The notes below the pieces were generated by a model. It did not search any database. It saw only the letters and a list, made by a program, of their open reading frames with translations, and was not told the DNA's origin. 64,000 nucleotides of DNA from positions 592,001-656,000 of the forward strand of contig NZ_CP081155.1 in NCBI RefSeq assembly GCF_025141175.1. Reading direction: 5' to 3'. The DNA comes from Jannaschia sp. M317 (GTDB lineage Bacteria; Pseudomonadota; Alphaproteobacteria; Rhodobacterales; Rhodobacteraceae). Shown piece after piece: positions 19,392 through 28,799 of this stretch (the stretch's first letter is position 1; each line of letters starts with the position of its first letter). The position numbers were made by a program, and so were the translations under genes.

Positions 19392-20228
19392 ATGAAGTCT
19401 ATCCGGATCGACTACCCCCCAAAGTCCGAAGTCCGCTGGGGACCGGGGAGCGGCTATCCCCATGGCACGATGGAGATGTTCGAGGCCCAGAAGGACGCGC
19501 ACCGGGATTTCATTGACTTGCTTGGCCGGTACGAACAGGATTTCCTCGACATCCCGCGACTGACCCAGGATGAGACTTTGCACCGTTGGCAGCAGAGCTG
19601 GTTCATGCCGCTCGATGGGATGAGCAGCTACGCCCTCGTGGCGGATCGCAAGCCGCGGCAGATGATCGAGATCGGCTCCGGCAATTCGACGAAGTTCTTC
19701 GCTCATGCCAAGCGCAATCATGCCCACAACATGATCCTGCATTCCATCGACCCGCACCCACGGGCCGAGATCAACGCGCTCTGTGATCACATTTAACGCA
19801 CGCCCCTCGAAACGGTCGATCTGTCGATTTTTGGCGCGTTGCAGCCGGGTGATATGGTCTTCCTCGATGGATCGCATCGGACGTTCCAGAACTCCGACGT
19901 CACGGTTTTCCTTCTCGACGTGCTGCCTCGCCTTGCACCCGGAATCACGGTTGGCATCCACGACAACTTCCTACCGCGAGACTATCCGGAAGATTGGATC
20001 GCGAAGTATTACAGCGAGCAATACATGCTTGGGGCCTACATGGCGCCCTTCGGACCCCAGTTCCCGCTCGTTGCTGCCTGTCACTACTTGCACAAGTTCA
20101 TGAACGACGACCTGCTGGCAGCTTTCGGCCCGGAGTTGATCGGACATCTACCCGAAAAGATCGCCCAACGGGTTCCCGCGCGGATCAACGGGGCCTGCTT
20201 TTGGTTCGAAACACGCAAGTTGACATGA
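19392..20228 (+). pseudogene. SAM-dependent methyltransferase gene broken by one in-frame stop
   Basis: Reading one frame from ATG 19392 gives 134 codons and then TAA at 19794-19796. The same frame continues without interruption to a natural TGA at 20226-20228. The first part has a SAM-binding loop (RQMIEIGSGNSTKFFAHA) and SIDPHPRAEI. The part after the stop has MVFLDGSHRTFQNSDVTVFLLDVLPRLAPGITVGIHDNF, the second half of a class I methyltransferase of the Methyltransf_24 sort. The 277 sense codons fit one intact ancestral protein. A sequencing error is possible. The natural substrate is unknown. Confidence 0.8.
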
Positions 20229-20306
20229 CTTCACGTGGTCGTGCGTGAGGCTAGGCAACACGGCGCGTGCGATGCAGGGTGCGGACAACAATCTGAGGAG
20301 TTCTCC

Positions 20307-20681
20307 ATGCACCGTCGTTCCTTTCTTGCCCTCGCCGCCGCTGGCGGCGCGATGCTGTCCACCAGCCGCGTCTTTGCCGGGGGCCATGGCCGCCTTGGCA
20401 CATTTACGGGCGCTGCCCGCTACGGCATCGGCGGCACTGCCGAAGTGGCGGGCAATCAGGTCAACCTGCTCGACGATTTCCGCTTCGGCAGCGCGCCGGA
20501 TCCCAAGGTTGCGCTGGGCCGTGATGGCTATGACCCCAAGACCCTGATGGGTTTGCTCAAGAACACCAATGGGGCCTCCAGCTATGCGATTCCTGACGGC
20601 ATCAACCCGGACGACTACAACGAGGTCTGGATCTGGTGCGAACGGTTCAACGTCCCTCTGGGCGTGGCGAAACTGAGCTAG
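20307..20681 (+). CDS. DM13-domain exported protein
   Basis: The 124-residue product has an N-terminal signal with two arginines and a hydrophobic run (MHRRSFLALAAAGGAML, cleavage probably near VFAGG), possibly Tat dependent. A DM13 domain follows ([39 protein letters not shown]). DM13 domains carry a conserved cysteine, here in WCERF, and are proposed redox or binding modules. ATG 20307 follows GAGGAG by 7 bases. The 3' end overlaps the convergent DUF2157 gene by 35 bases. Confidence 0.8.
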   Translation: MHRRSFLALAAAGGAMLSTSRVFAGGHGRLGTFTGAARYGIGGTAEVAGNQVNLLDDFRFGSAPDPKVALGRDGYDPKTLMGLLKNTNGASSYAIPDGINPDDYNEVWIWCERFNVPLGVAKLS

Positions 20682-21729
20682 GGGGCAGGCGGTCGCGCAG
20701 GGCGGCAGGCACTGCTTGCATCAGCCCCGCGCGCACCCGCGTCCAACCCGCGCCCAGGCCAACCAGACCCACCCCAAGCAACAGCACGACGGGGGCGAAG
20801 CCTTCGCCCTCGGTCGCCAATGACACCAGCACGACGATGTAGCCTATGGCCGAGATCAGAAAGGATCGCCGGTCGATGATGACGGCAACACCGGCCATGG
20901 CCGCAAGAAACACGGCCAGCACGGACAGGTGCCCCGCCCCGCCCCCTTCGATCAGGGACAAGGCGACCGTGTTCACGATGGCCGGCGCCGCGATCACATG
21001 CAGCCAGAAGCCGTTGGCCGACCGCAAGGTCACCCGATGCGGATCGGCCATGTCGAACCGCATCGCCGCCGCAAAGAGAACCAGTCCAAAGACCAGCGTG
21101 CCCAAGGCCAACGGCCCCGATGCGGACAGAAGGAACAGGCTGCGGCCCGTGATCTCTTCTCCGGTGCCGGCGGCCAGGGCCAGGATCAAACAACCAAAGG
21201 CTGCCGCCGCGATGACCGCCATGGCAAAGGGCACCCGGTAGCGTAGCCAGAACAACGCCGCCGTCGCCGTCGTCAGCGCCAGGGGCATCACGGCCGATTC
21301 CAGGTCGACACCGCCCAGCAGGGTCACGCTGCGGTTGACCAAAAGCCACAGCGCCAGCGCCGTCCCGCCCCAGGCCAGTGACAGCGCGATGGCAGGCGCG
21401 ACCATGCGGCGGCGGCGGATGAAATATTCCGACAAGAGCGCGATCAACACCAACGTCAGGATCAGGCCGACCGTCCAGATCGTCGACCACCCCCCCGACG
21501 TTGCCGCCACGGCGGTCCAGACCCCGAACCAGCCGGCCGCCAGAATGCCGAGGCCGACGACGATGAAGATCTCGTTGAAACCCCGGAACAGCTCGAACGG
21601 TTCTTCGCCCGGTCTGGCCGCGCCGCGTCCTGTCGACCGGGCATCCGCCAGGGTGACCAGCCGCGCGGCCTGTGCCTCGGTCACGATACCCGCGCCGACG
21701 GCGGCGCGCAGATCATCGTCGGCGATCAT
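20647..21729 (-). CDS. DUF2157-type polytopic membrane protein
   Basis: The 360-residue product has a soluble N-terminus ([29 protein letters not shown]) and then about ten hydrophobic segments. The layout resembles DUF2157 proteins, which have no known function. It overlaps the hslV 3' end by 4 bases and so may be cotranscribed with it. Confidence 0.7.
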   Translation of the reverse strand: MIADDDLRAAVGAGIVTEAQAARLVTLADARSTGRGAARPGEEPFELFRGFNEIFIVVGLGILAAGWFGVWTAVAATSGGWSTIWTVGLILTLVLIALLSEYFIRRRRMVAPAIALSLAWGGTALALWLLVNRSVTLLGGVDLESAVMPLALTTATAALFWLRYRVPFAMAVIAAAAFGCLILALAAGTGEEITGRSLFLLSASGPLALGTLVFGLVLFAAAMRFDMADPHRVTLRSANGFWLHVIAAPAIVNTVALSLIEGGGAGHLSVLAVFLAAMAGVAVIIDRRSFLISAIGYIVVLVSLATEGEGFAPVVLLLGVGLVGLGAGWTRVRAGLMQAVPAALRDRLPPSSVSPRPEGR

Positions 21730-22277
21730 TGGCCGATCGTCTCTACCGTCAGGTTTCCGTTGGTATAGACACAGATGTCTGCGGCGATCCCCATGGCCTT
21801 GCGGGCAATCGCCTCGGCGTCCAGATCGCTGTCCATCAGGGCGCGGGCAGCGGCCAGGGCAAAGTTGCCGCCCGATCCGATGGCGGTCACGTCATGTTCG
21901 GGTTCCAGCACGTCCCCGGCCCCTGTGATCACAAACAGGTCGGTGCCATCCGAGACGATCAACATCGCCTCCAGCTTTTGCAGGTACTTGTCTGTGCGCC
22001 AATCCTTGGCCAGCTCCACGCTCGCGCGGGCCAGTTGGCCGGGCGTCGCCTCCAGCTTCTTTTCCAACCGCTCCAACAGGGTGAAGGCATCGGCGGTGGA
22101 CCCGGCAAAGCCACAGACCACGTCAGATCCGCCGGGTGTCAGGCGGCGGACCTTGCGGGCGGTGCCCTTCATCACGGTCTGACCGACGCTGACCTGTCCG
22201 TCACCTGCGATGACGACGTGCCCGCCCTTGCGGACGCCGATGATGGTTGTGCCGTGCCAGCCGGGGAAATCGCTCAT
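21726..22277 (-). CDS. hslV: ATP-dependent protease peptidase subunit HslV
   Basis: Threonine peptidase of HslUV. The 183-residue product starts [19 protein letters not shown]; cleavage before TTIIGV exposes the catalytic Thr. The conserved segments [32 protein letters not shown] and [19 protein letters not shown] are present. It lies 40 bases downstream of crtC on the same strand, so carotenoid operon readthrough could reach it. Confidence 0.97.
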   Translation of the reverse strand: MSDFPGWHGTTIIGVRKGGHVVIAGDGQVSVGQTVMKGTARKVRRLTPGGSDVVCGFAGSTADAFTLLERLEKKLEATPGQLARASVELAKDWRTDKYLQKLEAMLIVSDGTDLFVITGAGDVLEPEHDVTAIGSGGNFALAAARALMDSDLDAEAIARKAMGIAADICVYTNGNLTVETIGQ

Positions 22278-22317
22278 GACCTGTCTCCTGTCGCTTGGTC
22301 CCCGATATGGGGCGCGT

Positions 22318-23253
22318 TCAGGAAAATCGCCACCCTTTGCGACGCGGCACCCGAACGGCCAGCATCGGCATCAGCCAGGGACCGCGAAACCGGCGCAGGT
22401 CCAGCGCCTCATAGACGCCGGTGGTTTTCTGTCCCTGAATAACCGTTTCCACGGCGCAGCGGTTGTAGAACGGTGCATCCAGCATTGCCTTGACCTGCCG
22501 CGGTCTGTGCCCCGCGTCGCAGCGCGTTTGCCGCGCCACCAACCAGTTGGACCGGCGGAAAGACTGCAGCGGCGGGGCTTCGATCTCGGTGCAGCTGCCA
22601 TTGGCCTCGAACCGCAGCGCCACATTGAGCGTTGAGCCATCCCGCCGCACCGCGTCGTAGAAGGCGACCGAACCGCCAGAGACCGGGAACCGACCCCAGG
22701 ACCAAGTGTCGAAATCCGCCTCGAGCGCGCGGGTGCCGAAATTGGCATCCAGATAGCCATGCCCCTGCCAGCACCAGCCAGGACGGTTCAGATCGACCTC
22801 TATCGCCGCCGTGGGTGCAAGGGGCCGCCAGACGTGGGCGCCATCCTCGGTCAAGGGCACCTCGATGTCGGTGATGGCGGTGGGCGTGACCGTGATCGAC
22901 CCTTTCAGGCGCTGGGCGTGGGGGGTCGAAATCTCGTCGATGTCGATCACCAACCGGTCGCCGTCCCACCGCAGGGACGAGGGCCCGACCTTCATCGACG
23001 TCTCGGTCAGGCGCAGGGCGTCGCGCCCCCTGTCGGTCATGGTCCAGCGTCCGCCGCGTCCGTAGGTTACGACGTTGATGCAGACGTGATCCGACGGCTC
23101 TTGCCGCCCGCTCCAGCGATACCAGGGCGAGAAGACGGAGCCGATGAAGGCGATGACAGAGACGGCGCGCGTGCCGCAGGCGCTGATGCCGTCGATGTAC
23201 CACCAGGCGTAGCCGTCCGGCGGAACCGAGAGGTCGAAGCAAGGTCCGCGCAG
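22318..23253 (-). CDS. crtC: Hydroxyneurosporene synthase (carotenoid 1,2-hydratase) CrtC; start unresolved
   Basis: Adds water to the 1,2 double bond of acyclic carotenoids such as neurosporene. The family core is clear: [92 protein letters not shown] and DTWSWGRF. No ATG, GTG or TTG occurs in this frame between 23041 and the crtD core. The first in-frame ATG (23040) would delete the conserved N-terminus. The start given is a CTG at 23253, 4 bases after GAGG, which yields about 311 residues. The 5' part overlaps crtD in another frame. Confidence 0.85.
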   Translation of the reverse strand: MRGPCFDLSVPPDGYAWWYIDGISACGTRAVSVIAFIGSVFSPWYRWSGRQEPSDHVCINVVTYGRGGRWTMTDRGRDALRLTETSMKVGPSSLRWDGDRLVIDIDEISTPHAQRLKGSITVTPTAITDIEVPLTEDGAHVWRPLAPTAAIEVDLNRPGWCWQGHGYLDANFGTRALEADFDTWSWGRFPVSGGSVAFYDAVRRDGSTLNVALRFEANGSCTEIEAPPLQSFRRSNWLVARQTRCDAGHRPRQVKAMLDAPFYNRCAVETVIQGQKTTGVYEALDLRRFRGPWLMPMLAVRVPRRKGWRFS

Positions 23254-24689
23254 ATCGCCTCGGCCGCGAGCCGCCCGGACGTGGCCGCCATCGGCACCCC
23301 CGCCCCCGGGTGCACGCCCCCGCCCGCCAGATACAGCCCCGGCAGAGAGGTCCGCGCCCTGGGCCGGTCGAAGGCAGCCATCAGTCCCTTGGGCGATCGC
23401 CCGTAAAGGGATCCGTCCGACCCCGGAAACAGCGCGTTGAACTGCTCCGGCATGGTCAATGCCTCCGGCCCCGGGACCTGATCGAAGGTCAGGCCCATCC
23501 GGGCCAGCCGGGTAAAGGTGATCTTTCGGCATATCTCCTGCTCCTCCGGCTGGGGACGGGTGCCCGCGCGGGGCGGGGCGTTCATGATGATCTCGAACCG
23601 GCCCGGGCCCGCCCCTGTCTCGGCGGCATCTTGCGCGCAGACGTATAGCGTCGGATCCCCCGGCAGGCGGCTCGCGGCAATATCCGGGAATTCGCTGTTG
23701 GGATGGCGCGCGAAATAGACGTTGTGATGGGCCAGGGCGGGTCCTGTCGGGCGCGCGGCAAAGGACCAGACGCAGGCCGAAAGGCTGCGGGGGGTGACCG
23801 ACCTTGCGGGCATTGGCGCGGGGCCGGACAGGCATCGGTCCAGCGCGCGCGGGTCCCCGTTGAACAGCACCGCATCGCAGGCAAGGCGGTCATCGGCGGT
23901 CGCCACGGCGCAGGCGCGCCCATCGCGCACCTCTATCGCGGTGACGTCGGCGTCGAACCTGAACCGCGCGCCGCGATCTTCGGCCAGATGTTGCAGGGCC
24001 CGCGCCAGCCTGTGCATGCCACCGGCCACGGTCCAGACGCCCCGCGCCTCGGCCTGCCAGATCAGCGATAGCAGCGCGGGCGCGGTCAGGGGGTCGCCGC
24101 CGACATAGGTCGCATAGCGGCCAAACAGCTGTCGCAGGCGCGGATCTCGAAACCGTCGGGCAAGTTCACGCGCCATCGTCAGCCCGGGACGCAGGGCGGA
24201 TATCAGGCCCGGATTGCGCAAAACCAGCTTTGTCATGCCCGACAGCCGGGGTGCTGCGGATTGCATCATCGGTCCCTCGAAGGTCTCGAACAATCTTGCC
24301 GTATCGCGGTGAAAGACCGAAAACTCCCGCGCGGAATCGGGTCCGGCAAAGGCACGGATCGCTGCCTCCGATTCGTTCGGATCGGCATGGAGATCGAGGG
24401 GCCCGCTGTCTTCCCAATGGTGGCGGGCCAGCACGGTCAGAGGCGTCAGCGTCACGTGATCTGTCAGCGTTTCGCCGCAATAGTCGAACAGTTCCTCGAA
24501 CACGGGGCGCAGGGTCAGCACCGTTGGACCGGCATCCACCGGCCCGGCGATGCTGGGCAGGGTGCGCATCTTGCCGCCCGGTCCGGCGGCGCGGTCCAGA
24601 ACGGTCACGTCACAGCCGTCCTGCGCCAGCCGCAGGGCCGCGGCCAAGCCGCCGATCCCGGCCCCGATGATGACGACCCTTTCGGACAT
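23067..24689 (-). CDS. crtD: Methoxyneurosporene dehydrogenase (hydroxyneurosporene desaturase) CrtD
   Basis: CrtI-family FAD enzyme that introduces the 3,4 double bond in the spheroidene pathway. The N-terminal MSERVVIIGAGIGGLAAALRLAQDG is the FAD-binding fold. The C-terminal [28 protein letters not shown] is the carotenoid desaturase signature. ATG 24689 is chosen because the family begins at this point; an in-frame ATG lies at 24701. The last 60 or so residues, rich in Ser/Thr/Arg, are read through the start of crtC in another frame and have no recognisable fold. Confidence 0.92.
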   Translation of the reverse strand: MSERVVIIGAGIGGLAAALRLAQDGCDVTVLDRAAGPGGKMRTLPSIAGPVDAGPTVLTLRPVFEELFDYCGETLTDHVTLTPLTVLARHHWEDSGPLDLHADPNESEAAIRAFAGPDSAREFSVFHRDTARLFETFEGPMMQSAAPRLSGMTKLVLRNPGLISALRPGLTMARELARRFRDPRLRQLFGRYATYVGGDPLTAPALLSLIWQAEARGVWTVAGGMHRLARALQHLAEDRGARFRFDADVTAIEVRDGRACAVATADDRLACDAVLFNGDPRALDRCLSGPAPMPARSVTPRSLSACVWSFAARPTGPALAHHNVYFARHPNSEFPDIAASRLPGDPTLYVCAQDAAETGAGPGRFEIIMNAPPRAGTRPQPEEQEICRKITFTRLARMGLTFDQVPGPEALTMPEQFNALFPGSDGSLYGRSPKGLMAAFDRPRARTSLPGLYLAGGGVHPGAGVPMAATSGRLAAEAICADLASTSRFRRTATPGGTSTASAPAARAPSLSSPSSAPSSRPGIAGAGGKSRRITSASTS

Positions 24690-24722
24690 GATCCCCCGCA
24701 TGAGTTGACAGACGACGTATTA

Positions 24723-24763
24723 TGTCCACATCATGTTACACCAACTGTCATTTTGCAATGACA
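24723..24763. promoter_or_regulatory. Two PpsR/CrtJ boxes between crtD and crtE
   Basis: TGT-N12-ACA palindromes at 24723-24740 and 24746-24763, centres 23 bases apart. Paired sites of this form are bound cooperatively by PpsR to repress photosynthesis promoters aerobically and in light. They would control both crtDC and crtEF. Confidence 0.88.
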
Positions 24764-24781
24764 CTCCGTCGGAGGACCGCC

Positions 24782-25651
24782 ATGCCCCTCAGCGCCCGTA
24801 TAGAGGCCGAGATCGACCGCGCCCTGGCGCGGGCCACCCGTGCCCGCCCACCCGCGCGATTGGCGGCGGCCCTGCACCACGCGGTAAAACCAGGTGGCGC
24901 ACGTATCCGTCCGACCATCGCCCTGTCGGTTGCCATGGCCTGTGGCGATGACCGCCCGGCGTTGGCCAATGCCGGGGCGGCGGCGATCGAGCTGATCCAT
25001 TGCGCGTCGCTGGTGCATGACGACATGCCCTGTTTCGACGATGCGGACACGCGGCGCGGCAAGCCCTCTGTCCATCGCGCCTTTGACGAGCCTATCGCCC
25101 TTCTGACCGGTGACAGCCTGATCGTGCTGGGCTTCGACATCCTGGCGGAGGCGGCGCAGGCCGAACCCGCCCGCGCCGCCCGCCTGATGTCCGAACTGGC
25201 CCGCTATACCGGCATGCCCCATGGCATCTGTGCCGGGCAGGGCTGGGAGAGCGAGGCAGAGATCGACCTGGCCACCTATCACCGTGCCAAGACCGGCGCG
25301 CTGTTCACCGCCGCGACCCGCATGGGGGCTGCCAGCGCCGGGCAGGACCCGGAGCAGTGGACCGAACTGGGGGCCCGCATCGGCGAAGCGTTCCAGGTGG
25401 CCGACGACCTGCTGGACGCGCTGCAGCCGTCCGACGTGACGGGCAAGCCCGCCGGGCAGGACGCCTTGCACAACCGGCCCAGTGCGGTGTCGCGCTATGG
25501 CGTCGATGGGGCCATCCGGCGGCTGGAAGACATCCTGTCCGGCGCCATCGCCTCGATTCCCGCATGTCCCGGCGAGGCGATGCTGGCCGAGATGGTGCGC
25601 CGCACCGCCAAGCGTCTGACGCCCGCGCACCACGCCACCCCTGCCGAATGA
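24782..25651 (+). CDS. crtE: Geranylgeranyl diphosphate synthase CrtE
   Basis: Makes C20 geranylgeranyl diphosphate for carotenoids and the bacteriochlorophyll tail. The 289-residue product has the two aspartate-rich motifs of trans-prenyltransferases: HDDMPCFDDADTRRGKPS around residues 80-97 and VADDLLDALQPSDVTGKPAGQD near 205. GGARIRP lies near the N-terminus. ATG 24782 follows GGAGG by 6 bases. Its stop overlaps crtF. Confidence 0.95.
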   Translation: MPLSARIEAEIDRALARATRARPPARLAAALHHAVKPGGARIRPTIALSVAMACGDDRPALANAGAAAIELIHCASLVHDDMPCFDDADTRRGKPSVHRAFDEPIALLTGDSLIVLGFDILAEAAQAEPARAARLMSELARYTGMPHGICAGQGWESEAEIDLATYHRAKTGALFTAATRMGAASAGQDPEQWTELGARIGEAFQVADDLLDALQPSDVTGKPAGQDALHNRPSAVSRYGVDGAIRRLEDILSGAIASIPACPGEAMLAEMVRRTAKRLTPAHHATPAE

Positions 25652-26769
25652 CCCTGTCGGAGCCTTTGGCCCCGACCCGGCGCGGCAATCCCCTCATGCG
25701 GTTGATCGCCTCGCGCCGGTTCCAATCCTTTTGTGCCGCGACCCCCGTTCTGCGCCGTTTTGCCCGCCGCGACGGAGAGGCTCTGTTCGATCTGGTCGCG
25801 GGGTTCGTGCATTCGCAGGTGCTTTGGTCGGTGGTCGAACTGCGGCTGCTGCACCATCTGGCTGACGGGCCGCAGGGGGTTGCCGGACTGGCGCGGGGGG
25901 CCGGCATTGCGCCAGACCGTATGGTCGTGCTGTGCAATGCGGCCTGCGCGCTGGGCCTGATGTCACGCAAAGCTGACACCTACCGTCTGGCCCGCAAGGG
26001 CGCGGCCCTTTTGGGCGTGCCGGGGCTGGAGGCGATGATATCTCATCACGCGGTGCTCTACCGTGATCTGTCCGATCCCCTGGCCCTGCTGCGGGGCGGC
26101 GAGACGGAGCTGTCGCGGTTCTGGCCCTACGTCTTTGGGGCCGGTGCCGCAGAGGATCCGCAGGTTGCCGCGCGCTATTCGCAACTGATGGCCGACAGTC
26201 AGGCGCTGGTCGCCGAGGAAACCCTGCGCCGGATCGACCTGTCCGGTGCCCAAGAGGTGCTGGATATTGGCGGAGGCAGCGGCGCGTTCCTGACGGCGCT
26301 GGGACAGCGTCACGCCAAGCCACGCCTGCATCTGTTCGACCTGCCTGCCGTCGTTCCCGCCGCCGAGGCGCGGTTCGGGGCCGCGGGCCTGTCCGCCCGT
26401 CTGCGCGTGACGCCGGGCAGCTTCCGCGATGACGCCCTGCCTGCCGGGGCCGATGTCGTGACGCTGATCCGCGTGCTTTACGACCACGGGGACGACACGG
26501 TTCTCGATCTCATGCGCAAGGTCCATGCCGCCTTGCCCCCCGGCGGTCGGCTGGTCGTCAGCGAGCCGATGACCGGGGCCGCGCGGCCCAGTCGGTCGGG
26601 GGATGCCTATTTTGCGGTCTACTGCATGGCGATGCAAACCGGTCGCGCCCGCGACCCGGATCAGATTCGCGCCCTGATGATGCGTGCCGGATTCGCCCGG
26701 ATGCAGGATCACGGCACCACGCGCCCCTTTGTGACCCATGTCCTGTCCGCACGGAAACCATCAGAATGA
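25648..26769 (+). CDS. crtF: Demethylspheroidene O-methyltransferase CrtF
   Basis: Methylates the C1 hydroxyl of acyclic carotenoids with SAM. The 373-residue product has an N-terminal dimerisation/helical domain (SQVLWSVVELRLLHHLADGPQG), the SAM loop EVLDIGGGSGAFLTAL, FDLPAVVPAAEARF and the COMT-like LIRVLYDHGDDTVLDLMRKVHAALPPGGRLVVSEPM. The start overlaps crtE (ATGA). Confidence 0.95.
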   Translation: MTLSEPLAPTRRGNPLMRLIASRRFQSFCAATPVLRRFARRDGEALFDLVAGFVHSQVLWSVVELRLLHHLADGPQGVAGLARGAGIAPDRMVVLCNAACALGLMSRKADTYRLARKGAALLGVPGLEAMISHHAVLYRDLSDPLALLRGGETELSRFWPYVFGAGAAEDPQVAARYSQLMADSQALVAEETLRRIDLSGAQEVLDIGGGSGAFLTALGQRHAKPRLHLFDLPAVVPAAEARFGAAGLSARLRVTPGSFRDDALPAGADVVTLIRVLYDHGDDTVLDLMRKVHAALPPGGRLVVSEPMTGAARPSRSGDAYFAVYCMAMQTGRARDPDQIRALMMRAGFARMQDHGTTRPFVTHVLSARKPSE

Positions 26770-26778
26770 CACAGCATG

Positions 26779-26822
26779 TGTCTAGATGAATTGACATATC
26801 GCAATGTCTGCTTAAAGTGACA
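26779..26822. promoter_or_regulatory. Two PpsR/CrtJ boxes upstream of bchC
   Basis: TGT-N12-ACA at 26779-26796 and 26805-26822, centres 26 bases apart, in the gap between crtF and bchC. They are placed to repress the bchCXYZ-puf superoperon. Confidence 0.88.
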
Positions 26823-26862
26823 GTCAGGGAGCGACTCTCCCGACACCGCTGGGGAGGGCATC

Positions 26863-27801
26863 TTGCAGACTGAGGGAATCATCATGACGGGACCGGGGGC
26901 CATCGGCCTTGGCGTGCTCGGCCTGAAGGCACCCGCCGAGGGGTCTGTCGTCGTCGACATCCATCAGTCCGCGATCTCTACCGGCACCGAAAAACTGTTG
27001 TGGTCCGGTGAGATGCCGACCTTTCCCGGCATGGGGTACCCCCTTGTCCCCGGTTATGAGGCCGTGGGCGAGGTGATGGAAACCACGCCTGGTGCGACCT
27101 ACAAGGTGGGGGATCGGGTGTTTGTGCCCGGTGCCGATTGCTACACCGACGCGCGGGGTCTGTTTGGGGCCGCGGCCCGCCGGATCGTCACACCGTCCGA
27201 TCGGCTTGTGCGAATCGACCGGGACTTTGGCGCAAGGGGCGCCCTGTTGGCGTTGGCCGCCACGGCGCGTCACGCGATTGCAGGGCTGCGTACGGATCTG
27301 CCGGACCTGATTGTGGGCCACGGGGCCTTTGGCCGCCTGCTGGCGCGTCTGACGGTTGCCGCCGGCGGCACCCCGACGGTCTGGGAAACGCAGGCTGACC
27401 GTCGCGGCGGGGCCATCGGGTACGACGTCATCGACCCCGCGACCGACACGCGCCGCGACTATGCCACCATCTATGACGCGTCGGGCAATGAGACGTTGCT
27501 GGACGATCTGATCGGGCGGCTCGCCAAGGGAGGAGAGATCGTGCTGGCCGGGTTCTATCCGCGCCCGGTGAATTTCGCCTATCCGCCCGCCTTCATGCGC
27601 GAGGCCCGCTTTCGCATCAGCGCGGAATGGACCCGCGACGACCTGATCGCCACCCGCGACCTGGTCGAGGCGGGGATCTTGTCGCTGGACGATCTGATCA
27701 CCCACAGCCGCCCCGCGTCCGACGCGACCGCGGCCTACGAACAGGCGTTTTCCGCACCGGATTGCCTGAAAATGATTCTCGATTGGGAGCACCACGCATG
27801 A
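26863..27801 (+). CDS. bchC: 3-hydroxyethyl bacteriochlorophyllide a dehydrogenase BchC
   Basis: Oxidises the C3 hydroxyethyl group to acetyl, a late step to bacteriochlorophyllide a. The 312-residue product is a zinc-free MDR-like dehydrogenase: [65 protein letters not shown] start at 26863, 5 bases after GGGGAGGG, gives the family N-terminus ([16 protein letters not shown]); the next ATG is 21 bases on. It overlaps bchX. Confidence 0.93.
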   Translation: MQTEGIIMTGPGAIGLGVLGLKAPAEGSVVVDIHQSAISTGTEKLLWSGEMPTFPGMGYPLVPGYEAVGEVMETTPGATYKVGDRVFVPGADCYTDARGLFGAAARRIVTPSDRLVRIDRDFGARGALLALAATARHAIAGLRTDLPDLIVGHGAFGRLLARLTVAAGGTPTVWETQADRRGGAIGYDVIDPATDTRRDYATIYDASGNETLLDDLIGRLAKGGEIVLAGFYPRPVNFAYPPAFMREARFRISAEWTRDDLIATRDLVEAGILSLDDLITHSRPASDATAAYEQAFSAPDCLKMILDWEHHA

Positions 27802-28799
27802 GCCTCGATGTCCCCAACCTGAAGGACTTCTCCGACCGTCTGCGCGACGAAGCGCATGAGGATCTGGCCGATGTCATCCCGACCGAGGCCACCAAGAAGA
27901 CGCAGATCATCGCGATCTACGGCAAGGGCGGCATCGGCAAGTCGTTCACGCTGGCCAACCTCAGCCACATGATGGCCGAACAGGGTAAGCGCGTGCTGCT
28001 GATCGGGTGTGATCCGAAATCCGACACCACCAGCCTGCTGTTCGGCGGCAAGGCCTGTCCGACGATCATCGAGACCTCGACCCGCAAGAAGCTGGCGGGC
28101 GAAGAGGTCGCGATAGGCGATGTCTGTTTCAAGCGCGGCGGTGTCTTTGCGATGGAACTGGGCGGGCCGGAAGTCGGCCGCGGCTGTGGCGGACGTGGCA
28201 TCATCCACGGGTTCGAGTTGCTGGAAAAGCTGGGCTTCCACGATTGGGATTTCGACTACGTCCTGCTGGATTTCCTGGGCGACGTGGTCTGCGGCGGCTT
28301 TGGCCTGCCGATTGCGCGGGACATGGCGCAAAAGGTGATCCTGGTCGCGTCCAATGACCTGCAGTCGCTTTATGTGGCGAACAACGTCTGTTCGGCGGTG
28401 GAATACTTCCGCAAACTGGGCGGCAACGTCGGCGTCGCGGGTCTGGTCATCAACAAGGATGACGGATCGGGTGAGGCGCAGGCCTTTGCCAAGGTCGCGG
28501 GCATTCCCGTGCTGGCGTCCATTCCGCAGGACGACGACTTGCGCAAGAAATCCGCGAACTATCAGATCGTGGGAACCGATGAATCGGAATGGGGCGTGTT
28601 GTTTGCCGCCCTGGGCGACGCGGTTTCGGTGGCCCCGCCGGTGCGTCCGACGCCCGTGGACCAGGACGGTCTGCTGGCCCTGTTCGACGGGTCCGAAACC
28701 GGGGCCGGTGTCACACTGGAACCTGCGACCGACGCCGACATGCGCGGCAAATTCTATGCGCCGACCCCATCGTTGGAGGTCGTCTACGACGATGCCTGA
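27798..28799 (+). CDS. bchX: Chlorophyllide reductase iron protein BchX
   Basis: Nitrogenase-like ATPase that feeds electrons to BchYZ for ring B reduction of chlorophyllide a. The 333-residue product has P-loop [16 protein letters not shown], the 4Fe-4S cysteines in GRGCGGRG and [11 protein letters not shown], and switch segments. BchX differs from BchL by its N-terminal extension (about 38 residues before the P-loop) and the [11 protein letters not shown] motif in place of [10 protein letters not shown]. It starts in the bchC stop. Confidence 0.97.
   Translation: MSLDVPNLKDFSDRLRDEAHEDLADVIPTEATKKTQIIAIYGKGGIGKSFTLANLSHMMAEQGKRVLLIGCDPKSDTTSLLFGGKACPTIIETSTRKKLAGEEVAIGDVCFKRGGVFAMELGGPEVGRGCGGRGIIHGFELLEKLGFHDWDFDYVLLDFLGDVVCGGFGLPIARDMAQKVILVASNDLQSLYVANNVCSAVEYFRKLGGNVGVAGLVINKDDGSGEAQAFAKVAGIPVLASIPQDDDLRKKSANYQIVGTDESEWGVLFAALGDAVSVAPPVRPTPVDQDGLLALFDGSETGAGVTLEPATDADMRGKFYAPTPSLEVVYDDA

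Noticed and set aside
22318..23835. A 505-residue crtC starting at ATG 23835
   Set aside because: The first 190 or so residues are a shifted-frame reading of crtD, rich in Arg/Gly/Pro. The conserved CrtC fold begins only near 23240.
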